This document shows positions 40,671 to 47,901 of a stretch of DNA of 47,901 nt, in pieces. Each line of letters begins with the position of its first letter. Position 1 is the stretch's first letter. The DNA is from Caballeronia megalochromosomata (lineage in GTDB: Bacteria; Pseudomonadota; Gammaproteobacteria; Burkholderiales; Burkholderiaceae): the NCBI GenBank assembly GCA_001580565.1, contig LRBF01000228.1:1-47901 (forward strand). The letters run 5' to 3'. The notes under the pieces are model-generated. The model worked only from the letters and a program-made list of their open reading frames with translations. It did not search any database and was not told where the DNA came from. The translations under genes and the position numbers were made by a program.

Positions 40671-42488
40671 TTACTCCACCGTCACCGACTTCGCCAGATT
40701 CCGCGGCTTATCGACATCCGTCCCACGCGCGCACGCCGTGTGATACGCGAGCAACTGCAACGGCACGACGTGCAGGATCGGCGAGAGCGCCCCGTAATGC
40801 TCCGGCATGCGGATCACGTGAATGCCGTCCTCGCTGACGATGCGCGTGTCCGCATCCGCGAACACATACAGCTCGCCGCCACGCGCACGCACTTCCTGCA
40901 TGTTCGACTTCAGCTTTTCGAGCAACGTGTCGTTCGGCGCGACGGTCACCACCGGCATCGCTTCGGTCACGAGCGCGAGCGGCCCGTGCTTCAGTTCACC
41001 CGCCGGATACGCTTCCGCGTGGATGTACGAGATTTCCTTCAGCTTCAACGCGCCTTCGAGCGCGATCGGATAATGCAGGCCGCGTCCGAGGAACAGCGCA
41101 TTCTCCTTGCGCGCGAACTCCTCCGACCACGCGATGATCTGCGGCTCCAGCGCGAGCACGCTGTTCAACGCCGCCGGCAAGTGCCGCAACTGCGTGAAAT
41201 ACGCGGCTTCCTGCTTCGCATTCACATGACCGCGCATCTTCGCGAGCGTCACCGCGAGCACGAACAGGCCGACGAGCTGCGTCGTGAACGCCTTCGTCGA
41301 TGCCACGCCGATCTCCGTGCCCGCGTGCGTCAGGAACGCGAACTCGGTCTGGCGCACCATCGCGCTCGTGGCGACGTTGCACACCGCGAGCGTGTGCTTG
41401 TGGCCGAGCGATTGCGCGTGCTTGAGCGCGGCGAGCGTGTCGGCGGTTTCGCCCGATTGCGAGATCGTGACGACCAGCGCCTTCGGATTGGGCACCGACT
41501 CGCGATAGCGATACTCGCTCGCGATCTCGACCTGCGTCGGAATCTTCGCGATCGATTCGAGCCAGTACTTCGCCGTCAGGCCCGAGTAGTAACTCGTGCC
41601 GCACGCGAGAATCAGCAGGCTGTCGACACCGGCGAACGCGTCGCGCGCGCCGTCGCCGAAGAGGTTCGGGTCGAACTGATCGGCTTGCGGGATGGTGTCG
41701 GTGATCGCGCGCGGCTGCTCGAAGATTTCCTTCTGCATGAAGTGGCGATACGGCCCGAGCTCCACCGCGCCGCCATATGCCGTCACCACTCGCACTTCGC
41801 GCTCGGCGGGCAGGCCTTCACGATCGACGATCTTCACGCCGTCGAGCCCGATCTCCACGACATCGCCTTCTTCCAGGAACGCGAAGCGGTCCGTGCTGCC
41901 GGCGAGCGCGAGCGCGTCCGATGCGAGGAAGTTCTCGCCCTGACCCACACCGACGACGAGCGGCGAGCCCTGGCGCGCGCCCACGACCGTATGCGGCTGA
42001 TCCTTGTGCATCACGGCGATGGCATACGCGCCGTGCAGTTGCTTCACCGCTTCGCGCACGGTCTGGAACAGGTCGCCGCGATACATGCTGTGAATCAGAT
42101 GCGCGATGACTTCCGTATCCGTCTGCGAGACGAATTCGTAGCCCTTGCCCTTGAGCATCTCGCGCAGGGACTCGTAATTCTCGATGATGCCGTTATGCAC
42201 GAGCGCGACGGTATCGCGCGAGAAGATCGGGTGCGCGTTGTCGGTGACGGGTGCGCCGTGCGTGGCCCAGCGCGTGTGGGCGATGCCGGTCATGCCGCCG
42301 AAATTCGAATCGCGCACCTGCGCGTCGAGATCGGCCACGCGCGCGACGCTGCGCGCGCGGCGCGGCTCGCCGTGACTCAGCACGGCCACGCCGCACGAGT
42401 CGTAGCCGCGATACTCGAGCCGGCGCAAACCTTCCACCAGCACCGAGACGATGTTACGTTGCGCTACCGCGCCGACAATTCCGCACAT
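40671..42488 (-). CDS. glmS: Glutamine-fructose-6-phosphate aminotransferase (isomerising)
   Basis: A 605-residue enzyme making glucosamine-6-phosphate from fructose-6-phosphate and glutamine, the entry step to UDP-GlcNAc, peptidoglycan and LPS. The glutaminase domain opens MCGIVGAVAQ with catalytic Cys2 (about residues 1-230, HTRWATHG near 72). Two SIS sugar-isomerase domains follow (ACGTSYYSGL near 297, SQSGETADT near 345), ending in the conserved KSVTVE. It lies 81 bp after glmU and is probably co-transcribed with it. There is no glmS ribozyme, as expected outside Firmicutes. AAAGGATG precedes the ATG. Confidence 0.97.
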   Translation of the reverse strand: MCGIVGAVAQRNIVSVLVEGLRRLEYRGYDSCGVAVLSHGEPRRARSVARVADLDAQVRDSNFGGMTGIAHTRWATHGAPVTDNAHPIFSRDTVALVHNGIIENYESLREMLKGKGYEFVSQTDTEVIAHLIHSMYRGDLFQTVREAVKQLHGAYAIAVMHKDQPHTVVGARQGSPLVVGVGQGENFLASDALALAGSTDRFAFLEEGDVVEIGLDGVKIVDREGLPAEREVRVVTAYGGAVELGPYRHFMQKEIFEQPRAITDTIPQADQFDPNLFGDGARDAFAGVDSLLILACGTSYYSGLTAKYWLESIAKIPTQVEIASEYRYRESVPNPKALVVTISQSGETADTLAALKHAQSLGHKHTLAVCNVATSAMVRQTEFAFLTHAGTEIGVASTKAFTTQLVGLFVLAVTLAKMRGHVNAKQEAAYFTQLRHLPAALNSVLALEPQIIAWSEEFARKENALFLGRGLHYPIALEGALKLKEISYIHAEAYPAGELKHGPLALVTEAMPVVTVAPNDTLLEKLKSNMQEVRARGGELYVFADADTRIVSEDGIHVIRMPEHYGALSPILHVVPLQLLAYHTACARGTDVDKPRNLAKSVTVE

Positions 42489-42569
42489 GGACGTTCATCC
42501 TTTGAAACTTGCATTCGAAAGCGCGGTGCACGAAGCGCCGCGCGCGTTGGGCTGAGTCTCTCGACAGCC

Positions 42570-43931
42570 TTACGACTTCTTTTTCACCGGGCGCTTGTAG
42601 CCCGTCTTGCTCACCTGCGTCTTCTCGTTGAGCACCAGCTCGCCTTCACCGACATCCTTCCACACCGTCGTGCCCGCCGCGATCGTCACGCCGCGGCCCA
42701 CGCGCACCGGCGCGACCAGTTGCGTGTCCGAGCCGACGAACACGTCGTCCTCGATCACCGTGCGATGCTTGTTCGCGCCGTCGTAATTGCACGTGATCGT
42801 GCCCGCGCCGATGTTCACGCGCGCGCCTATATCCGTATCGCCGATGTAGGTGAGATGGTTCGCCTTCGAGCCTTGCCCAAACACCGCGTTCTTCACCTCG
42901 ACGAAGTTGCCGACATGCGCTTCATCGCCGAGCTTCGCGCCCGGACGCAGCCGCGCGTACGGACCGAGCACGACGTTCGCGCCGGTCGTGCCGCCTTCGA
43001 TGTGCGTGTACGCATCCACGCGCGTGCCCGCGCCGATGGTGGCATCGCGGATCACGCAATTCGGGCCGATCGTCACGTTGTCGGCGAGCGTCACGCGCCC
43101 TTCGAACACGCAGTTCACGTCGATCGACACATCCGCCCCGCATTCGAGCGTGCCGCGCACGTCGATGCGCGCGGGGTCCATCAGCGTCACGCCCGCGTCG
43201 AGCAGCGCATGCGCCACGTTGCGCTGATGGATGCGCTCCAGTTCCGCGAGCTGAATCTTGCTGTTCACGCCGAGCGTTTCCCATTCGGCGTCCGGCTGCG
43301 CGGTGACCACTTCGACGCCTGCGTCGATGGCGCGCTCGACCACGTCGGTCAAATAGAACTCGCCCTGCGCATTGTTGTTCTTCAGCGACGCGAGCCATGT
43401 TTCGAGCGTGCGCGTCGGCGTGATCACGATGCCGGTGTTGATTTCCGCGATGCGCCGCTCCGCTTCGCTCGCATCCTTCTGCTCGACGATCTTCTTCACC
43501 TTGCCCGCCGCGTCGCGCACGATGCGCCCGTAGCCGGCCGGATCGCCCACGTTCACCGTCAGTACGCCGTAGCGCTCGGCGCCCGCCGCGTCGATCAGGC
43601 GCTCGAGCGTGCTCGCGCGCGTGAGCGGCACGTCGCCGTACAGCACGAGCGTGGGAACCGAAGGGTCGAGCAGCGGCAACGCCTGCTGCACGGCGTGTCC
43701 CGTGCCGAGCTGCTTGTCCTGCAGGGCGAACTGGACGTCCGGCGCGCCGACGGCTTCGCGGACCTTATCCGCGCCGTGCCCGACGACGACGACGAGCCGC
43801 GTCGGCGACAGCGTCCTGGCTGTGTCGATCACGTGTGCGAGCAAAGGCTTGCCCGCCAATGAATGGAGTACTTTCGGCAAGGCGGAGCGCATGCGCTTGC
43901 CCATGCCGGCAGCCAGAATCACGATGTTCAT
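42570..43931 (-). CDS. glmU: Bifunctional N-acetylglucosamine-1-phosphate uridyltransferase / glucosamine-1-phosphate acetyltransferase
   Basis: A 453-residue enzyme catalysing the last two steps to UDP-GlcNAc. The N-terminal uridyltransferase domain opens ILAAGMGKRMRSALPKVLH with the nucleotide loop and the conserved Arg/Lys. The C-terminal left-handed beta-helix acetyltransferase has hexapeptide repeats from about residue 250 (GVTLMDPARIDVRG) to the end, including GAGTITCNYDG. Length is normal. It is the first gene of a probable glmU-glmS operon. Confidence 0.97.
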   Translation of the reverse strand: MNIVILAAGMGKRMRSALPKVLHSLAGKPLLAHVIDTARTLSPTRLVVVVGHGADKVREAVGAPDVQFALQDKQLGTGHAVQQALPLLDPSVPTLVLYGDVPLTRASTLERLIDAAGAERYGVLTVNVGDPAGYGRIVRDAAGKVKKIVEQKDASEAERRIAEINTGIVITPTRTLETWLASLKNNNAQGEFYLTDVVERAIDAGVEVVTAQPDAEWETLGVNSKIQLAELERIHQRNVAHALLDAGVTLMDPARIDVRGTLECGADVSIDVNCVFEGRVTLADNVTIGPNCVIRDATIGAGTRVDAYTHIEGGTTGANVVLGPYARLRPGAKLGDEAHVGNFVEVKNAVFGQGSKANHLTYIGDTDIGARVNIGAGTITCNYDGANKHRTVIEDDVFVGSDTQLVAPVRVGRGVTIAAGTTVWKDVGEGELVLNEKTQVSKTGYKRPVKKKS

Positions 43932-44028
43932 CGCAGAAAGCCTTGCTTGGTATGACGAGCCGCCAATATATCACCCGGCTCCATGGCGCAATGCGGCGAA
44001 ACCCACGCTGCGCCTTATCTGACAATGG

Positions 44029-44984
<956 letters not shown>

Positions 44985-44988
<4 letters not shown>

Positions 44989-45386
44989 GCTCGTTCCTCT
45001 TTGATGCGAAAGACTTCGACGCCCACCGCGTCGCAGTCGGGGTAGACGTCGGGCTTTTCCGTCGACACGGCCACCGCGCGCACATTCGGATGCGCGAGCA
45101 GGGCGGCGGCGACGTCGTCGCACAGCGTTTCCTGCAAGTGGATGTGGCCCTGCTTCACGCGCGCGGCGATGGTCGAGCGCATGAAGTCGTAATCGACGAC
45201 TTCGGACAATTTGTCCGCGACGGGCGTCGACAGCGCGAGCGGCACATACAGCTCGACGTTGATCACGACGCGTTGCTCGCCGCGCTTCTCGAACTCATGC
45301 ACGCCGATGTTGATGCGCACTTCGTAGTTGCGCAGAAAAAGGCGCCGGCAATCGGTCAGCCGGGGATGCGAAAGTGCGGCAAGCAT
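44985..45386 (-). CDS. folB: Dihydroneopterin aldolase
   Basis: A 133-residue FolB-family enzyme converting 7,8-dihydroneopterin to 6-hydroxymethyl-dihydropterin and glycolaldehyde in folate synthesis. Family segments are NIGVHEFEKRGEQRVVINVEL (near residue 26), VVDYDFMRSTIAARV with the conserved Tyr, and LQETLCDDVAAALL. The stop codon overlaps the ttcA start by 4 bp. The pteridine-reductase-like SDR lies 28 bp upstream on the same strand. Confidence 0.92.
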
Positions 45387-45414
45387 ATGGGTTCCAATAT
45401 TCAGTAGGCGCGTT

Positions 45415-46257
45415 TCAAGGCTTTTGCGCGCCGATCAGGTACATCACATCGCGCGGGCTCGGCACGAGATGCTGGCCGCCATCGACGACGAGCGTCGTGC
45501 CCGTCACGCCGTGCGCGTTCGCGAGATAGCACGCGGCCTGCGCCACGTCGTCGACCGTCGATGCGCGGTTCAGCGGCGTCACGCGATGCGCCGACTCGAA
45601 CGAAGCGGGCGTCTGCCCGGCGGAAATCAGCGTCAGTCCCGGCGCGAGGCCGACGACGCGCAGCTTCGGCCCGAGCGCCTGCGCCAGCGCGACGGTGGCG
45701 TTTTCGAGCGCCGCCTTCGTCAGCGTGTACGACAGGTAATCAGGATTCATGTTGTACAGCTTCTGGTCCAGCACGTTGATGACAACGCCGCGTTGCGCGT
45801 CATCGACGGCGGCGGCATCGGGCGTGATCTCGTGCAGCATGCGCGCGAGCGTGAGCGGCGCGGCGACATTGACGGCGGTCATTTCGAGCAGCTTCGCGTA
45901 GCTGAAATCGGCTGCCGTGTCCTCGTCGAAACGCGACGCGCAGTTCACGACGCAGTTCAGCCCGCCGAACGCCTCGACGCACGCGGGCACGAGCCGCCCG
46001 ACTTCGGCCTCGTCGCCCAGATCCGCCTTCAACGCGACCGCGCGCCGCCCGAGCGCTTCGATATCCGCGACGGTTTCCCGCGCTTCACGCTCCGAGCCGC
46101 CGTAGTGCACGGCCACGTCCCAGCCTTGCCGCGCGAATTCCAGCGCGACGCCGCGCCCGATACGTTTCGCCGCGCCGGTCACGAGCACGGCGCGGGAACG
46201 GGCGACGGAACCGGAAGAAGGCGTGTTGACGGAAGAAAACGGCGTGGAAGCGCTCAT
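45415..46257 (-). CDS. SDR oxidoreductase, pteridine reductase (FolM/PTR1)-like
   Basis: A 280-residue short-chain dehydrogenase. The N-terminal cofactor loop TGAAKRIGRGVALEF has the TGxxxRxG form that separates pteridine reductases (PTR1, FolM) from the usual TGxxxGIG SDRs. The catalytic Tyr-x3-Lys is in YLSYTLTKAALENA, and VVDGGQHL ends the core. Lying 28 bp upstream of folB, it is likely to reduce dihydrobiopterin/dihydromonapterin or dihydrofolate with NADPH. The first about 22 residues are an Ser/Thr-rich tail. It is divergent from the methyltransferase gene, with only 13 bp between start codons. Confidence 0.88.
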   Translation of the reverse strand: MSASTPFSSVNTPSSGSVARSRAVLVTGAAKRIGRGVALEFARQGWDVAVHYGGSEREARETVADIEALGRRAVALKADLGDEAEVGRLVPACVEAFGGLNCVVNCASRFDEDTAADFSYAKLLEMTAVNVAAPLTLARMLHEITPDAAAVDDAQRGVVINVLDQKLYNMNPDYLSYTLTKAALENATVALAQALGPKLRVVGLAPGLTLISAGQTPASFESAHRVTPLNRASTVDDVAQAACYLANAHGVTGTTLVVDGGQHLVPSPRDVMYLIGAQKP

Positions 46258-46258
46258 T

Positions 46259-46264
46259 TACAAT
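46259..46264 (+). promoter_or_regulatory. -10-like TACAAT directly before the MidA-type gene
   Basis: TACAAT ends 6 bp before the ATG at 46271, which would put the transcription start at or beside the start codon. No ribosome site is present in the 13 bp between the divergent genes. The nearest TTGACG (46226-46231) is 27 bp away, too far for a normal -35. Confidence 0.35.
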
Positions 46265-46270
46265 ACTGGG

Positions 46271-47476
46271 ATGAATCCGAATGCCAGACAAACCGATAGT
46301 TTACCTGCTCCGGGCGCCGACGCGCTCGCGCAGTCCGAAGCGCTGACCGACCTGCTGCGCGGACGCATTGCCGCGGCGGGCGGCTGGCTGCCGTTCGACC
46401 GCTATATGGACCTCGCGCTGTACGCGCCCGGTCTGGGCTATTACAGCGGCGGCGCGATGAAATTCGGCCGCCGCGCGGAAGACGGCAGCGATTTCGTCAC
46501 CGCACCCGAACTGTCCCCGCTTTTTGCGACGACCCTCGCGCGCCCCGTCGCGCAGGCTTTGCAGCAGAGCGGCACGCGGCAACTGATGGAATTCGGCGCG
46601 GGCACCGGCAAGCTCGCGGCGGGTTTGCTGACCGCGCTCGCCGATCTCGATGCGCCCTTCGACAGCTACGCGATCGTCGATCTGTCCGGCGAGTTGCGCG
46701 AACGCCAGCGCGAGACCATCGAAAAACAGGCGCCCGCGCTCGCCGCGAAAGTGAAATGGCTCGACGCGCTGCCCGACCAGTTCGACGGCGTCGTGATCGG
46801 CAACGAGGTGCTCGACGCGATGCCCGTGCGCCTCGTGGTGCGCAAGCTCGGCGCGTGGCACGAGCGCGGCGTGGTCGTGCTGAACGATCGCTTTGCCTTC
46901 GACGACCGGCCGATCAAGCCGGACGCGCAGGTCGAACTGATCGATGCCGCCATCGACGAAGCCAATGATGAGCCGTTCGCCGAGTACGTCACCGAAACGC
47001 ACGAAGCTGCGCTCGCGTTCACGAAGACCGTCTGCACGATGCTTACGCGCGGCGCGGCGTTTTTTATCGACTATGGATTTCCGCGACGCGAGTTCTACCA
47101 CGCGCAGCGCGCGACGGGCACGTTGATGTGCCACTACCGGCATCGGGCGCACGCGGATCCGTTTCTGTATCCGGGATTGCAGGACATCACCGCGCATGTG
47201 GAGTTTACGGGCATCGCGGAAGCGGGCGTCGAGACTGGCGCCGATTTGCTCGGCTTCACGTCGCAGGCGCGTTTCCTGATGAACGCCGGTATCACGGATG
47301 TGCTCAGCGATCTCGATCCCGCCGTTGTCAGGCGCTTTTTGCCCGCTGCGAATGCGGTGCAGAAGCTGTTGTCGGAAGCGGAGATGGGTGAACTCTTCAA
47401 GGTGATCGCGTTTTCGCGCGGCATTCCCGGCACGCTCGACGCCTTCGCGGCGGGCGATCGTTCTCACACGCTATGA
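46271..47476 (+). CDS. MidA/NDUFAF7-type SAM-dependent methyltransferase
   Basis: A 401-residue class I methyltransferase of the MidA/DUF185 family. The SAM-binding loop is LMEFGAGTGKLAAGLL (about residue 105). The family block GNEVLDAMPVRLVVRKLG and the later RGAAFFIDYGFPRREFY are both present. The mitochondrial member methylates an arginine of complex I subunit NDUFS2; whether bacterial ones do the same is not established to my knowledge. ATG 46271 (MNPNARQTD) is chosen because the upstream frame overlaps the divergent SDR. It may be leaderless. DUF2905 follows 10 bp later. Confidence 0.88.
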   Translation: MNPNARQTDSLPAPGADALAQSEALTDLLRGRIAAAGGWLPFDRYMDLALYAPGLGYYSGGAMKFGRRAEDGSDFVTAPELSPLFATTLARPVAQALQQSGTRQLMEFGAGTGKLAAGLLTALADLDAPFDSYAIVDLSGELRERQRETIEKQAPALAAKVKWLDALPDQFDGVVIGNEVLDAMPVRLVVRKLGAWHERGVVVLNDRFAFDDRPIKPDAQVELIDAAIDEANDEPFAEYVTETHEAALAFTKTVCTMLTRGAAFFIDYGFPRREFYHAQRATGTLMCHYRHRAHADPFLYPGLQDITAHVEFTGIAEAGVETGADLLGFTSQARFLMNAGITDVLSDLDPAVVRRFLPAANAVQKLLSEAEMGELFKVIAFSRGIPGTLDAFAAGDRSHTL

Positions 47477-47486
47477 GTGCGCGATC

Positions 47487-47681
47487 ATGATTCGCTGGCT
47501 GCTTACCACTTTCATCGCGCTCGCGATTCTTTCCGGCTCGCTGCCGTGGCTGAAGAAGATTGGTATCGGGCGGTTGCCGGGGGATTTCACGTTGCGGATC
47601 TTTGGGCGTGAGTACTCGTTTCCGTTTATGTCGACTTTGTTGTTGTCGGTTTTGTTGTCGTTGATTGCTCGGGCGATTTGA
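47487..47681 (+). CDS. DUF2905 small membrane protein
   Basis: A 64-residue protein with two hydrophobic helices (about residues 4-20 and 47-62) joined by a short polar loop (KKIGIGRLPGDFTLRIFGRE), the pattern of the DUF2905 family. It sits in the inner membrane and its function is unknown. It starts 10 bp after the methyltransferase stop and is likely in the same transcript. Confidence 0.88.
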   Translation: MIRWLLTTFIALAILSGSLPWLKKIGIGRLPGDFTLRIFGREYSFPFMSTLLLSVLLSLIARAI

Positions 47682-47686
47682 TTTTT

Positions 47687-47706
47687 TTCGTTCGTTCGTT
47701 CGTTCG
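47687..47706 (+). repeat. Five-copy TTCG tetranucleotide repeat
   Basis: TTCG occurs five times in tandem, beginning 6 bp after the DUF2905 stop and preceded by a T-run. Such short repeats can vary in copy number by slippage; no coding effect is expected here. Confidence 0.85.
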
Positions 47707-47732
47707 GGGAACTTGATTTCGTGTCGGTCTAT

Positions 47733-47775
47733 TGGCACTGCCCCTGTGCGGGGCGGCAGTCACTTTCTTTGCTGC
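47733..47775. repeat. Fragment of a dispersed GC-rich Burkholderia repeat
   Basis: The segment holds GCCCC-TGTGC-GGGGC (47740-47754) followed by GGCAGTCACTTTCTTTGCT. From memory, such units occur many times in Burkholderia and Paraburkholderia genomes. Here it breaks off at the IS end, so the element probably inserted in it. Confidence 0.5.
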
Positions 47776-47901
47776 TGTGTATAGACCGGAGACATGGGTA
47801 ACACGTGTTCCAGGACATGGGTAACACTTCGGACGAATGGTTCGTCCGGAGTCGATCATGTCTTGGGATAGCAAAAACACCATGGAACTGCGGCTTGAAT
47901 T
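47776..47901 (+). mobile_element. Left end of an IS481-like insertion sequence
   Basis: The end begins near TGTGTATAGACC (47776-47787). Two copies of GACATGGGTAACAC (47791-47804, 47814-47827) with a 23-bp period look like subterminal transposase sites, and GGACGAA-TGG-TTCGTCC (47831-47847) is a perfect inverted repeat ahead of the transposase start. The right end is outside the window. Confidence 0.7.
47858..47901 (+). CDS. IS481-family transposase, N-terminal fragment
   Basis: Only the first 14 codons are present before the window ends: MSWDSKNTMELRLE. The MELRLEF-type start is familiar from IS481-family DDE transposases, which begin with a helix-turn-helix. GGAG lies 7 bp before the ATG. 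Assignment rests on this short stretch and on the terminal repeats. Confidence 0.7.
   Translation, partial: MSWDSKNTMELRLE

Noticed and set aside
40671..42570. glmS ribozyme in the glmS leader
   Set aside because: The leader between glmU and glmS is only 81 nt and lacks ribozyme-like structure; the ribozyme is a Gram-positive feature.
40551..43862. Plus-strand open frame of about 1100 codons opposite glmS and glmU
   Set aside because: It is antisense to two certain genes, has an Arg/His/Asp-rich composition and no recognisable domain. Long antisense frames are normal in high-GC coding DNA.

Overview
The window is high-GC DNA with dense, strand-switching gene order, typical of Burkholderiaceae. 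The gene content (paaE / DUF1835 / TetR, the fused indolepyruvate oxidoreductase, glmU-glmS, a folB / pteridine-reductase-like SDR pair, an IS481-type element) fits Paraburkholderia, Caballeronia or Burkholderia, most likely the main chromosome. The genus is inferred from family resemblance; there is no rRNA or tRNA gene here to fix it.

Region by region. 1-8.7 kb is an aromatic and aromatic-amino-acid catabolism neighbourhood: the tail of phenylacetyl-CoA epoxidase subunit E, a DUF1835 protein, a PaaR-like TetR regulator, a GNAT acetyltransferase, an Lrp/AsnC regulator divergent from 4-hydroxyphenylpyruvate dioxygenase, a small exported protein, and a 1194-residue indolepyruvate ferredoxin oxidoreductase-type enzyme behind two palindromes. 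8.7-17 kb holds housekeeping and mixed genes: MaeB malic enzyme, an MFS carrier, pyrE, an orphan RcsB-like response regulator, an exported PEBP protein, a flavodoxin-like protein and argC. 17-31.5 kb is a run of small, mostly single-gene units: two receiver-only response regulators, exported proteins, LysE and MHS-type transporters, dehydrogenases, a Mut7-C protein, a YoeB-type toxin with an unusual co-transcribed partner, HiPIP, a FAD oxidoreductase, a MoxR-like AAA+ ATPase, an EEP-fold phosphodiesterase, AlkB, RidA and ArsC.

32.3-40.1 kb is a complete-looking D-glucarate/galactarate catabolic island: gudD, gudP, a 2-hydroxyacid dehydrogenase, a LysR regulator, garR, garL and a FadR-type GntR regulator. 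It should run aldarate uptake, dehydration to 5-keto-4-deoxyglucarate, aldol cleavage to pyruvate plus tartronate semialdehyde, and reduction to glycerate. A shared operator-like sequence in front of gudD and garL ties the island together. 40.1-40.6 kb is a 530-bp non-coding stretch with long inverted repeats and TTGTCC/TTATCC words.

40.6-47.7 kb holds core biosynthesis: glmU-glmS (UDP-GlcNAc), folB-ttcA overlapping by 4 bp, a pteridine-reductase-like SDR divergent from a MidA-type methyltransferase, and a DUF2905 membrane protein. The last 125 bp is the left end of an IS481-like insertion sequence next to a dispersed GC-rich repeat fragment.

The least explained signals are the YoeB-type module with a non-YefM partner, the structured gap at 40.2-40.45 kb, the shared aldarate operator and the paired palindromes ahead of the indolepyruvate oxidoreductase. 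No CRISPR array, rRNA, tRNA or prophage was seen.
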